In this document: positions 54,430-64,000 of the stretch, piece by piece | Numbering within the stretch: position 1 is the stretch's first letter | Layout of the letters: each line of letters begins with the position of its first letter | NCBI GenBank assembly: GCA_963921825.1 | Contig: OY997589.1 | Coordinates: 41,674,638 to 41,738,637, forward strand | Length of the DNA: 64,000 nucleotides | Reading direction: 5' to 3' | Origin: Erodium maritimum | Lineage: Eukaryota; Streptophyta; Magnoliopsida; Geraniales; Geraniaceae | Made by a program: the position numbers and the translations under genes | The notes under the pieces: model-generated | Databases searched by the model: none | The model's input: the letters and a program-made list of their open reading frames with translations, nothing else | Told to the model about the DNA's origin: nothing

Positions 54430-56429
54430 CATTTTCTCTCAGCAGCCTCCTTTCACCCTCTCTCTCTCTCTCTTCGTCTTCCTCGCCGGACCGGCACCGG
54501 CCGCCATCGCTCCGGCCGTTCTCCGTCCGACCACGCCGCCACGCCCCTGCCGAACCCCGACCTCCCCCTCCTCCGTCCGACCACGCCGCCACGTCCCCGA
54601 GCCCCGACCTCCCCCTCCTCCGTCCGACCACGCCGCCACGTCCCCGAGCCCCGACCTCCCTCTCCTCCGTCCGACCACACCGTCCCGTCCCCCTCTCCTC
54701 CGTCCCGACGCCGTCACCGGACCGGCCAGCCACGAAATCCCGTCCCCGAACCCCGACCTCCCTCTTCTCCGTCCGACCACGTCCCGGCCGAACCCCGACC
54801 TTCCTTCTCCGTCCGACCACGCCCAGCTCCGGCCACCGGTCTCATCCCGAGCTCCGACCGTCCACCGCCGCCTCCGATCTCTCCGTCTCGAGCCGTTCAG
54901 ACCCGAGCTCCCGCCGTCGCCGGCGAGCTCGTCAGATCCGGAACGGGACGAGCCGTCCGGATCCGCGCCGACGCCGCCGTGCACCGCCGTCCACCGCCGC
55001 TACCGTTTCCTCACGGTTAGTTCTCGGCCCGTGGAAGCTCGGCCGACCGGCGCCGGTGGTCGGCCGAACCGAGCAGATCCGTTCTTCTTCGTCTTTGCTT
55101 TCCCGTTCCCGAGTTCGTTCAGATCCGGTCGGGATGGAACGGAGCTCCCGAAATGGAAGGGAACAGAACAGAAAACGTAGATCTGTTTAAAAATTTTGTA
55201 GTATTGTTGTAAATCTGAAAATTGTAAAGTTGAACAAAGTTTTGATATTATTGTTATGTTTCGAACGTTTTTCCAGATTTGTTGTGTTAACGTTGAAGAA
55301 GAAAAAGGGTTTAATTTGAACGTTACGTCGAAAAATCTGTTTTAGGTTAAAAGTTCGATTAATTAGTTATCGATAAAAATAAATCGGGTGAATTAATTGG
55401 GGTCTAAAACGAAGGTCGGTCGTTAAACGAATTTGAGTGAAGTTAAATCAAAAGGGAGGGAAAACGAAATCAAATCGGTTTTAGAAGGGTTTCGGACCAA
55501 AAAAATATCAAGTTTGGAAACGAGCGGAAGGAAACCGTTGTGTTCAAGTCAAGTCGTTTTTAAACAAAGCAAAGGAGTCCAAAGACGGTTTTAAGTTAAA
55601 AAGGGGTTTAAACTGGGTTCGGATCAAACCTGGGTTCGGTGCGCGGGTGCTCGAACCCGATCCGTCGTAACCCGACTTTTATCCCGCTCGAGTGTAAACG
55701 ATAACTGTCAAGTTTAAAATGGACAAATCGTAGCCGTTAACTTAACGGCGGAACCGTTATTATTTTTGGGCTCTGAGTTACTTATTTTCGACCGGTTCGC
55801 ACTAGTTTAAAGTGAGTTAAATCTGTGTTCTTTTAGATCGTGCTGCGGACCGAGGCAAAGGGAGGCTCGGCGAGTGACTGCGATTCATCTCGGGTTTAGT
55901 GGAGCGCTTCTGGAGTTGCTTTCGAGGTAGGGAAAAGTAGCCGGATCTCGGCCCTGACTAGGGAAAGTTAACTGTAGAATTGCATGTGGCACCGGGGTGT
56001 CGTGGGTATTTAGGTTGTCGAATATTAGAAATGCATGATACGGGAATGTAGCGAACACTGGAAATGCATGTGACACTTAGTAGTGTCGTAGGAGCAGAAA
56101 ACTTAGCGCTAACTGTGTTACTGGAGGCATATGACCATGCCCGGAGGTTGTTGTGTGTTAATTGTTGTTGAGTTTGGGTGGCCTTGAGAGCCGTGTTAAT
56201 TATTGCTGAGTCTTGAGTGGCTGTGAGTGCCCGTGGGGTTGTGAACCCGTACTTTATCGTTGGTGTCTTGGGTGGCCATGAGGGCCCGTAGGGTTGTTGA
56301 ACCTGTGTTTGGTTGTTGGTGTCTTGTCGGCCTTGAGTGCCTGTGGAGTTGTCACCGGTGTCGTTACTGTCTGTTTGAACTTGTTTGTGATTGTGATTGG
56401 TTACTGGTTACTGGTGGAGGTTGTGTGGT

Positions 56430-56590
56430 GTAGCTAGCCTCCCGACTGGGATCGGGAGAAGCGGAGGGGTTGTGGGCTAGCTCCCCGACTGGGATCGGGG
56501 GAAGGACGCGCGGGTGTGGCTAACCACCCGACTGGGATCGGGTGAAGTGGAGAGGTTGTGGGTTAGCCTCCCGACTGGGATCGGGAGAAG
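56430..56590 (+). repeat. 43-bp hairpin minisatellite in LTR C
   Basis: Four units at exact 43-bp spacing, with stems at 56439-56458, 56482-56501, 56525-56544 and 56568-56587. All share CCCGACTGGGATCGGG. The next pair outward is T-A, C-G, A-T and T-A in the four units, so pairing is kept while the bases change. Confidence 0.85.
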
Positions 56591-57164
56591 TTGCGCGACA
56601 GGTCGACCGCCTGACCACGTCTATGATCGGTAAAGGGCGAGAGACAGAGATTGGTTACTGAGCAGCCGGTTTGCGATCCTTTGTGATCTTGTTTGGTATT
56701 GTGTGGTCAGTCGTGTCTTGGAGGAGGTCGTCGATCGTAGTATGGGGTCTACATAACGTATCCGAGTGTTGAGTCAGTTGAGGAAAAGACTGGTCGTGTG
56801 CGTGTCTTTGAGTCGTTGTTAGTGTCATCGGCTTTGTCTACTAATTGTGCCGTAGTCAGTATGTTATCTGTGGTGGTGAGCGAACGCTCACCCCTAGCTG
56901 CTTTTCCTACAGGTACCGTTCGTAGTCTGGACTAGGTGAGCTTCTGAAGCTTGAAGAGCTTGAAGCGGGTTGCTGGGTGTTTGAGTCTAGAGACGTGTAT
57001 CTCGGTTTGCCCAAGTGTGGGACTTTTTTTGAGGTGTAAATTTTATTCTTTTGTGGAACTAAACTGACTTTTTAGGTGATTTATCGAAAACAGGTTTCAG
57101 TCTTGTAACTTTTTAAACGTTCGCGTTCCTAGTTTCGGTTTCCTGAAATTGGGGCGTGACAGCT

Positions 57165-57176
57165 TGGTATCAGAGC
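57165..57176 (+). other. Primer-binding site of element C
   Basis: TGGTATCAGAGC three bases after the LTR end, complementary to initiator-Met tRNA. Confidence 0.93.
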
Positions 57177-57828
57177 GCGAGGTTTCACACCTCGGACTAC
57201 ACGTCAATTAGGTGGGAGAGTCGAGTCGGTAGAGTCCCGTCCTGCGTTGGGTACGCAAGTCGGAACTCGGGTGTAGACCCGTTAGGATTCGAGTCCTGTT
57301 TTGTTCTGTGCTTGTGCAGTACGGGGCTACTGGCACAATGTTTGTGTGTTGCTGCGTGAAACGTTTTTAAACTGTCGCGACTCGACTCAGGAGCGCTCCT
57401 GTGGTCGAGCGTGACGGTGTTGGTATCAAGTGGCCACAACGTAGTTCGGGGACGCCTGGACGGGGTCGTAACCACCTGATGCCAAGAAATGAGGGTTTTT
57501 AATGAAGCGGAAAAAGGTTTAAGGTTGTTGGCCCGTTTGGCATGTCTTGAACTTGATTGGCCCTGTGGGCGTAGGTTTGATTTTGGTTGGCCCGGTGGGC
57601 AAGGTTCGACTCTGGTTGGTTTGTCGTCGCTCGTGTGGTATATGTCGGTGTGGTCTCGTATACTAATACTATATATAAGGTGTGTTTAGCTTGAGCGGTG
57701 TGGCGCTTTAGTCACATACGCGATAGAGTAAACTTAGACCGTGTGAGCGTTGGCGTTTTTGAACTTGTCGCCTTTATTTGAGTGCGCAAACTGAACGTTT
57801 ACGTGTATCCGTGCAGAGGATACTGTTT
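57177..57828 (+). other. Leader between primer site and gag of element C
   Basis: About 650 bp of untranslated leader. No ORF of note; the small frames here are not conserved in element A. The gag frame is open upstream of the chosen ATG for at least 17 codons but without another ATG. Confidence 0.6.
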
Positions 57829-60800
57829 ATGGCTCGCGGACGGCGCGGACGAGCACCAGGGACACGGGGTCAGGCACCCACGCGAGGCCGGCGGGGGCGG
57901 TCAGCAGGGGCACCAGGGAGGGTGCCAGCCGTCGCGCCCGCCGACTACGCGGAGGCACAGGGCACTCCCGTCGGAGAAGACGGGAGAAATGATGCGGGGC
58001 CATCTACAGGTACCCCCAGTGTTCCACCAGTCGCGGACCCTCCAGTGATGACTGCCCTGGATGAGCTTACCAGGACCGTTCAGAGTTTAGTGGCGGTCAT
58101 CGCCAGCCGAGAGTCGGCTTCGCCAGCACCAGAGGCAGTCGCAGTTCCGATGAGGGCCGCTCAGACAGAGGATCTTACCTCCCGAGCGCTACTCGATTTC
58201 CTGAAGCTCGGGATACCTGTTTTTGTCGGGGAGCCAAATCCCGACCTAGCCGAGCGATGGATAGAGCAGGTCACACGAGACCTGGACACTTTGGGTGTCG
58301 AGGATGGCCGTCGGAGAGTGTCCTTCGCGGCCCATCAGCTGAGAGACAGCGCCTACCACTGGTGGGGGCGGGTGAAGGACACAGTCGGATACGACTACAG
58401 CGTATTCCAGGAGGTATTCATGGCACAGTACTTTCCCGAGTCGGCTCGGCTGGAGCGACATCGGCAGTTCTTATACCTGGAGCAGGGAGAGATGACAGTG
58501 GCACAGTACGAGGCCAGGTTCACAGCCTTGGCCAGATTCGCGCCTGAGATGGTGTCGAGCGAGACGAACCGTTGTCTACGGTTCCAGGACGGACTGAGGC
58601 TGGGCATCCGGAACCAGGTTCTCGCCTTGAGGATACGGAAGTATACCGATCTAGTGGACACCGCGGCTACAGTGGAGCAGGGCATCCAGGATGCAGCCAG
58701 GGGCCGTGAGGTCCGACCTCGGCCGATCAGTTGGACCGGACCGTCAGACTCACGAGATTCGCGGAGGCAAAGGACCGCGGGATCCTTCCGACCACCGCAG
58801 CATCAGAGTGGATCGAGACAGCGGGGTTCAGTGGCAGCAGTTGGGCCAGTCGCACCAGAGAGGGCGCCGGCGTGCTTTACTTGCGGGCAGCAAGGCCACT
58901 TCCGGCGCGAGTGCCCGATGGAAGGAGTACCTACGGCGCGGCCAGCGACTAGCCGGACCAGCCAGGGCACGGAGTCGAGAGCCAACGAGATCAGCTGTTT
59001 TCGATGCGGCCAGGTTGGGCACACCATTGCATGGTGCCGTGAGCTGTCGAGGGCAACATCAGCGCAGCGACCGCAGCAGTCACGGACCGTACAGTCGCCC
59101 AGGGGACGTCCTCGTCAGGGTCAGCAGTCCAGACCGTCACAGCCTTCTACGAGCGCACCGGTTCCGAGACAGCAGCAGAGTCACGGGCATTCAGCGGCCA
59201 GCGCGCCGGGTCAAAGGCAGCAGGCCTCGCAGGGGAGAGTCTATGCAGTCACCGACTCCAGAGCCCCAGGACCTAACACGTACCGCGAGACCATCCAGGG
59301 TACGTGTTTATTGTATCACTTATGGGCTTTATTCTTGTTTGATACCGGGGCGTCGCACTCTTTTATTTCGTCGGGTTGTGCCGAGAGGTTGGGGTTGAGC
59401 TTAGAGCCGTTGAGCCCACCTCTACGCCTGGACACCCCAGTTGGGGGTGGTGCATCGTTGACTAGAGTATGTCGTGCCTGCGAGATTAGAGTCGCAGACT
59501 GTCCTTGCCCTGGGGATCTTCTCGTGTTGGGGATGACTACCTTTGATGTGATTTTGGGTATGGATTGGCTGTCGAGGTACCGAGCCAACATCGATTGCTA
59601 TAGACGACGAGTGACAGTGACAGTGGGCGGTACGAAGGTGACGTGCGTGCTGGGAAGTAAGGGTGGGGTCCTCCTGTCGGCGTTGTCCGCAGAGGAGGAA
59701 GTACCGGCTGTGCAGAGCCGAGAGTTACCGAGAGTGGTATGCGAGTTCCCCGAGGTCTTTCCTGAGGAGTTGAGCGGGCTTCCACCGATTCGTGAGGTGG
59801 AGTTCGGGATTGACCTAGTGCCGGGAGCGGCGGCGATATCGATGGCGCCTTACAGGTTTGCACCGGCCGAGTTGACTGAGCTGAAGCGTCAGCTGGGGGA
59901 GCTTCAGCAGAAGGGGTTTATCCGTCCGAGTACATCGCCGTGGGGAGCACCAGCACTCTTCGTGAAGAAGAAGAGTGGAGAGCTACGGATGTGTATAGAT
60001 TACCGGAAGCTAAACCGGGTTACGGTGAAGAACCGGTACCCGATGCCGAGGATCGACGACTTGTTCGACCAGTTGAGAGGGGCGACTCACTTCTCGAAGA
60101 TCGATCTGCGATCCGGTTATTATCAGTTGCGAGTCCGTGAGGGAGACGTCGCAAAGACTGCATTCCGGACACGCTATGGGCACTACGAGTTCCTAGTGAT
60201 GCCATTCGGACTGACGAACGCGCCAGCAGCGTTCATGGACCTGATGAACAACATCTTCCGGCCGTACCTAGATCAGTTTGTGGTGGTATTTGTGGACGAC
60301 ATCCTGATATATTCGCAGAACGAGGCAGCGCATAAGGCCCATCTGAGGGCTGTGCTAACACTGCTGCGCAAACATCAGCTATATGCCAACCGGGAGAAGT
60401 GCGGGTTCTGGCTCTCTGAGGTGAGGTTCCTCGGCCACATTGTATCCCGTGACGGTATCCTGGTCGATCCGTCGAAGGTCGACGCGGTCTCGAAGTGGGC
60501 ACGGCCCACGAGTGTTTTCGAGATCCGCAGCTTTCTGGGATTGGCAGGCTACTATAGGCGATTTGTCCAAGATTTTGCACGACTAGCCGCACCGATGACT
60601 CTGTTGACGCGCAAGGGTGTCGGGTTCGTGTGGACAGACGACTGTGAGCGTGCGTTCGCGGAGCTGAAGACTCGGCTGACTACAGCTCCAGTGTTAGTGG
60701 TGCCCGAGCGAGGAACTGGTTATGATGTTTACTGCGATGCGTCCGGAGAGGGACTGGGCTGCGTGCTGATGCAGTCGGGCAGAGTTGTGGCTTATGGCTC

Positions 60801-62643
60801 CAAGCAGTTGAAGATACACGAGCGCAACTATCCTACCCACGACTTGGAGCTAGCAGCAGTCGTGTTTGCACTGAAGAGCTGGCGATATTATCTGTACGGC
60901 GAGGGGTTTCAGGTGTTCTCGGATCACAAGAGCCTCAAGTACATATTTTCCCAGCGAGACCTGAACATGCGTCAGCGACGGTGGATGGAACTACTTGAGG
61001 AGTACGACTTCGAGCTACACTACCACCCAGGCAAGGCGAACGTTGTCGCCGACGCCTTGAGTAGGAAGTCGGCTCCGAGCCTCGCCAGCATATCTGTCCG
61101 AGAGTGGGGCATGATGGGGGAGCTGAGCACGTTCGGGCTTGAGCTAGAGGAGGTTACTGGCGGTGTTGCCATGTGCTCACTAGTGGCTCAGCCCTCACTG
61201 CTTGCCCAAGTGCTGGAGGCGCAGACAGAGGACGTCGAAGCATCAGAGATACGCGAGAGAGTCGTCAGGGGTGACGAGGTGGTGGGCTGGCAGGACAGCA
61301 CTGACTGGGGACTACGATACCGCGGGGGGCTGTTCGTACCGGTTAACTGTAGAGACGCCGTGTTACGAGAGGCACACCATTCGCGTCTCACAGTGCATCC
61401 GGGGGGCACCAAGATGTACCGTGACCTCAGACGGCACTACTGGTGGCGCGGTATGAGGAGAGCAGTCGCAGAGTTTGTGTCGAGATGCCTTGTCTGTCAG
61501 CAGGTGAAGGCCGAGCATCAGCGTCCAGCGGGGTTGTTACAGCCACTACCGATTGCTCAGTGGAAGTGGGAACACATTACGATGGACTTCGTGTGTGGAC
61601 TACCGAGATCGCCAAAGGGGAACGACGCAGTGTGGGTGGTAGTCGACCGATTGACCAAATCGGCCCACTTCCTGGCTATGAGGATGACCGACCCAGTGGA
61701 CAAGTTGAGCAGTTTGTACGTTCAGGAGATAGTGCGTCTCCACGGGGTCCCGGTGTCGATAGTGTCTGACAGGGATCCCCGCTTCACGTCCAGGTTTTGG
61801 CCGAGTCTGCAGAAGGCATTGGGGACCGAGGTGCTACTCAGTACAGCACATCATCCCCAGACGGACGGTCAGTCTGAGCGTACCATCCAGATCTTGGAGG
61901 ACATGCTGCGAGCATGTGTGCTGGATTTCAGGCGATCTTGGGAAACCCACCTGCCTTTGGCCGAGTTCGCCTACAACAACAGCTTCCAGGCCAGTATCGG
62001 GATGGCACCGTTCGAAGCATTGTATGGGAGGCCGTGTCGGTCACCAGTGTGTTGGGCAGAGGTGGGGGACAAGAGTCTGCTGGGGCCAGATCTTGTCAGA
62101 GAGACGACGGAGAAAGTCGCACTGATCCGCGATCGGCTGAGGACAGCACAGAGCCGACAGAAGAGTTATGCCGACAGGCGACGTCGACCCCTTGAGTTTG
62201 CAGTCGGGGATCACGTGTTCCTGAAGGTGAGCCCGAGGAAGGGGCTGGTGCGGTTCAGGCGAAACGGGGGCAAGTTGGCTCCGAGGTACATCGGCCCGTT
62301 CCAGATTTTGGGCAGAGTGGGAACAGTGGCGTATCGTCTGGCGTTGCCACTGCAACTTGGGAGAGTCCATGACGTCTTCCACGTGTCTCAGTTGCGGCAG
62401 TACAATGCAGACCCCTCCCACGTCATCGAGTGGACAGATATCGAGGTGGCTGATGATGTCTCCTATGAGGAGCAGCCGGTTCGGATTATGGACACGCGGG
62501 AGCAGATTCTGCGGGGAGGCAAGATTATCTATTTGGTACGAGTGCAGTGGAAGCACCACGGGGCTGAATCGACTTGGGAGCGCGAGGACGAGGTTCGCGC
62601 GAAGTATCCCGCCTTGTTCGTTTCCCGAGGTACGCTGTTTTAA
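57829..62643 (+). CDS. Intact gag-pol polyprotein, element C (1604 aa)
   Basis: One uninterrupted frame, start [11 protein letters not shown] (first ATG; the frame extends upstream only through a TTG). Gag core about residues 125-245 ([13 protein letters not shown]). Two CCHC knuckles: C349, C352, H357, C362 and C390, C393, H398, C403. Protease DTGA at D505. Reverse transcriptase with D759 ([10 protein letters not shown]) and VDD at D823-D824. RNase H with YDVYCD (D970). Integrase with H1183...C1220, C1223, then D1253, D1314 and E1350, a DD35E spacing, and a GPF/Y-type RYIGPF. C-terminal chromodomain-like segment about 1550-1602 ([16 protein letters not shown]), as in Tekay/Del chromoviruses. 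All catalytic residues are present. Because gag and pol share a frame, processing must come from the protease. Confidence 0.95.
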   Translation: MARGRRGRAPGTRGQAPTRGRRGRSAGAPGRVPAVAPADYAEAQGTPVGEDGRNDAGPSTGTPSVPPVADPPVMTALDELTRTVQSLVAVIASRESASPAPEAVAVPMRAAQTEDLTSRALLDFLKLGIPVFVGEPNPDLAERWIEQVTRDLDTLGVEDGRRRVSFAAHQLRDSAYHWWGRVKDTVGYDYSVFQEVFMAQYFPESARLERHRQFLYLEQGEMTVAQYEARFTALARFAPEMVSSETNRCLRFQDGLRLGIRNQVLALRIRKYTDLVDTAATVEQGIQDAARGREVRPRPISWTGPSDSRDSRRQRTAGSFRPPQHQSGSRQRGSVAAVGPVAPERAPACFTCGQQGHFRRECPMEGVPTARPATSRTSQGTESRANEISCFRCGQVGHTIAWCRELSRATSAQRPQQSRTVQSPRGRPRQGQQSRPSQPSTSAPVPRQQQSHGHSAASAPGQRQQASQGRVYAVTDSRAPGPNTYRETIQGTCLLYHLWALFLFDTGASHSFISSGCAERLGLSLEPLSPPLRLDTPVGGGASLTRVCRACEIRVADCPCPGDLLVLGMTTFDVILGMDWLSRYRANIDCYRRRVTVTVGGTKVTCVLGSKGGVLLSALSAEEEVPAVQSRELPRVVCEFPEVFPEELSGLPPIREVEFGIDLVPGAAAISMAPYRFAPAELTELKRQLGELQQKGFIRPSTSPWGAPALFVKKKSGELRMCIDYRKLNRVTVKNRYPMPRIDDLFDQLRGATHFSKIDLRSGYYQLRVREGDVAKTAFRTRYGHYEFLVMPFGLTNAPAAFMDLMNNIFRPYLDQFVVVFVDDILIYSQNEAAHKAHLRAVLTLLRKHQLYANREKCGFWLSEVRFLGHIVSRDGILVDPSKVDAVSKWARPTSVFEIRSFLGLAGYYRRFVQDFARLAAPMTLLTRKGVGFVWTDDCERAFAELKTRLTTAPVLVVPERGTGYDVYCDASGEGLGCVLMQSGRVVAYGSKQLKIHERNYPTHDLELAAVVFALKSWRYYLYGEGFQVFSDHKSLKYIFSQRDLNMRQRRWMELLEEYDFELHYHPGKANVVADALSRKSAPSLASISVREWGMMGELSTFGLELEEVTGGVAMCSLVAQPSLLAQVLEAQTEDVEASEIRERVVRGDEVVGWQDSTDWGLRYRGGLFVPVNCRDAVLREAHHSRLTVHPGGTKMYRDLRRHYWWRGMRRAVAEFVSRCLVCQQVKAEHQRPAGLLQPLPIAQWKWEHITMDFVCGLPRSPKGNDAVWVVVDRLTKSAHFLAMRMTDPVDKLSSLYVQEIVRLHGVPVSIVSDRDPRFTSRFWPSLQKALGTEVLLSTAHHPQTDGQSERTIQILEDMLRACVLDFRRSWETHLPLAEFAYNNSFQASIGMAPFEALYGRPCRSPVCWAEVGDKSLLGPDLVRETTEKVALIRDRLRTAQSRQKSYADRRRRPLEFAVGDHVFLKVSPRKGLVRFRRNGGKLAPRYIGPFQILGRVGTVAYRLALPLQLGRVHDVFHVSQLRQYNADPSHVIEWTDIEVADDVSYEEQPVRIMDTREQILRGGKIIYLVRVQWKHHGAESTWEREDEVRAKYPALFVSRGTLF

Positions 62644-62665
62644 ATTTCGTGGGCGAAATTCCTTT

Positions 62666-62677
62666 AAGGAGGGTAGA
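62666..62677 (+). other. Polypurine tract of element C
   Basis: AAGGAGGGTAGA ending one base before the 3' LTR; primer for plus-strand DNA. Confidence 0.85.
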
Positions 62678-62678
62678 T

Positions 62679-64000
62679 TGTAAAACCCGCTTCGTTTCTT
62701 TAAGGTATTAATTTGAAAACGAAAAAAAAAGAAACCTTAGGGTAAGTTTTTGAAACGAGTGCAAAAAAAAAAAAAAAAAAAAAAAAAAAGGGAGCAGGTC
62801 TGGACCAGGCCAGGCGCGCAGGCCCAACCCAGCCCAGCCACCCTCGGCCCGGTTGTCCCCTGAGGCCCAAAAAGGGGCTGGCCCAAAACCCACCCCCTTT
62901 ATAAGACTGAAACCCTAGGGTTTCAGTCTCATTTTCTCTCAGCAGCCTCCTTTCACCCTCTCTCTCTCTCTCTTCGTCTTCCTCGCCGGACCGGCACCGG
63001 CCGCCATCGCTCCGGCCGTTCTCCGTCCGACCACGCCGCCACGCCCCTGCCGAACCCCGACCTCCCCCTCCTCCGTCCGACCACGCCGCCACGTCCCCGA
63101 GCCCCGACCTCCCCCTCCTCCGTCCGACCACGCCGCCACGTCCCCGAGCCCCGACCTCCCTCTCCTCCGTCCGACCACACCGTCCCGTCCCCCTCTCCTC
63201 CGTCCCGACGCCGTCACCGGACCGGCCAGCCACGAAATCCCGTCCCCGAACCCCGACCTCCCTCTTCTCCGTCCGACCACGTCCCGGCCGAACCCCGACC
63301 TTCCTTCTCCGTCCGACCACGCCCAGCTCTGGCCACCGGTCTCATCCCGAGCTCCGACCGTCCACCGCCGCCTCCGATCTCTCCGTCTCGAGCCGTTCGG
63401 ACCCGAGCTCCCGCCGTCGCCGGCGAGCTCGTCAGATCCGGAACGGGACGAGCCGTCCGGATCCGCGCCGACGCCGCCGTGCACCGCCGTCCACCGCCGC
63501 TACCGTTTCCTCACGGTTAGTTCTCGGCCCGTGGAAGCTCGGCCGACCGGCGCCGGTGGTCGGCCGGACCGAGCAGATTCGTTCTTCTTCGTCTTTGCTT
63601 TCCCGTTCCCGAGTTCGTTCAGATCCGGTCGGGATGGAACGGAGCTCCCGAAATGGAAGGGAACAGAACAGAAAACGTAGATCTGTTTAAAAATTTTGTA
63701 GTATTGTTGTAAATCTGAAAATTGTAAAGTTGAAAAAAGTTTTGATATTATCGTTATGTTTCGAACGTTTTTCCAGATTTGTTGTGTTAACGTTGAAGAA
63801 GAAAAAGGGTTTAATTTGAACGTTACGTCGAAAAATCTGTTTTAGGTTAAAAGTTCGATTAATTAGTTATCGATAAAACTAAATCGGGTGAATTAATTGG
63901 GGTCTAAAACGAAGGTCGGTCGTTAAACGAATTTGAGTGAAGTTAAATCAAAAGGGAGGGAAAACGAAATCAAATCGGTTTTAGAAGGGTTTCGGACCAA
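62679..64000 (+). repeat. 3' LTR of element C, truncated by the window
   Basis: First 1322 bp of the 3' LTR, matching 54178-55500. Differences seen include changes near 63329, 63400, 63567, 63579, 63736, 63752 and 63880, plus one fewer A in the poly-A run. The minus-strand ORFs at 62700-63484 mirror those in the 5' LTR and are artefacts of the GC-rich array. Confidence 0.95.

Larger units (their letters stand above)
54178..57161 (+). repeat. 5' LTR of element C (2984 bp)
   Basis: TGTAAAACCCGCTTCG to TGGGGCGTGACA. Features in order: A28 run (54262-54289), TTTATAAG (54398-54405), and a 26-bp palindrome with a telo-box (54404-54429). A GC-rich array of about 46-bp units (CCGTCCGACCACGCCGCCAC...) lies at 54510-54810. 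A donor-like CACG|GTTAGT is at 55016, the hairpin minisatellite at 56430-56590, the GGTGAGCG palindrome at 56875-56892, and an acceptor-like TTTTCCTACAG at 56912. The minus-strand ORFs across the GC-rich array are compositional artefacts. Confidence 0.95.
54178..64000 (+). mobile_element. Ty3/Gypsy chromovirus C (Tekay/Del-like), young and open
   Basis: 5' LTR 54178-57161, primer site 57165-57176, gag-pol 57829-62643, polypurine tract 62666-62677, 3' LTR from 62679 and cut by the window end. Over the 1.32 kb where both LTRs can be compared I count seven substitutions and one A-run length change (about 0.5 percent), so the insertion is recent. The left TSD should be AGCCT; the right copy lies outside the window. 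Confidence 0.95.

Noticed and set aside
54236-54984. Long minus-strand ORFs (up to 194 codons, glycine/arginine-rich) in LTR C, repeated at 62700-63484
   Set aside because: They lie in a GC-rich tandem array inside an LTR, on the strand opposite transcription, with no domain. Stop-poor composition explains them.
57778-57828. Upstream start of gag-pol C at 57778
   Set aside because: The codon there is TTG. The first ATG in frame is 57829, and the MARGRRGR start is more plausible.
1-64000. tRNA or rRNA genes
   Set aside because: No cloverleaf with conserved box A/B or rRNA segment was recognised. The TGGTATCAGAGC matches are retroelement primer sites, not tRNA genes.

Overview
The window looks like nuclear DNA of a flowering plant, probably a eudicot. 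It has one intact intron-containing housekeeping gene (cytosolic nucleoside diphosphate kinase, NDPK1), the 3' end of another possible gene at the left edge, and otherwise transposable elements (TEs) of nearly every plant class. There is no bacterial, organellar or CRISPR-type content. No species can be named from the sequence alone.

Layout. 1-179: C-terminal coding end of an unrecognised membrane protein. 1457-1910: degraded minus-strand LTR. 2893-6225: hAT element (8-bp target-site duplication, TSD) with a broken transposase. 6282-18322: Helitron-like element (TC start; hairpin plus CTAGT end) that carries a copia-type LTR and was split by a minus-strand L1-type LINE (9333-17885, 14-bp TSD). 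A 1.68-kb solo LTR (15025-16700) in turn interrupts the LINE. 18375-36270: polyadenylated non-LTR retroposon (13-bp TSD) split by a Ty3/Gypsy Tekay-like element A (18933-35413, TSD ATCGG). The 3' LTR of A holds a second Tekay-type solo LTR, B (28282-33588, TSD CCTGG), and the A/B junction has been tandemly duplicated. 36476-38475: NDPK1, four exons. 39068-46395: gutted copia-like element with 160-bp LTRs (TSD GATAC). It contains a cluster of five TA-bounded MITE/foldback elements (39344-43542) and a second copy of the 1.68-kb solo LTR (44435-46118). 47421 onward: PIF/Harbinger element with a dead transposase, carrying two opposite solo LTRs of one family (D1, D2). It is interrupted at 54178 by a young, intact-looking Tekay-like element C whose gag-pol (57829-62643) is open throughout; its 3' LTR runs off the window.

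Most insertions were delimited by finding their target-site duplications by eye, so the nesting order is explicit. It implies that the original spacer upstream of NDPK1 was very short and grew to more than 30 kb by serial insertion, leaving only about 190 bp of native sequence directly in front of the NDPK1 start codon.

I found no clearly new protein system. The most interesting signals are: (i) TA-bounded MITEs that share one terminal motif and one internal box but have unrelated interiors; (ii) a 43-bp-period minisatellite in the LTR of C whose four hairpins show compensatory base-pair changes; (iii) a 26-bp palindrome containing a telo-box just after the TATA box of the same LTR; (iv) a palindromic box kept near the 3' end of otherwise dissimilar Tekay-type LTRs.
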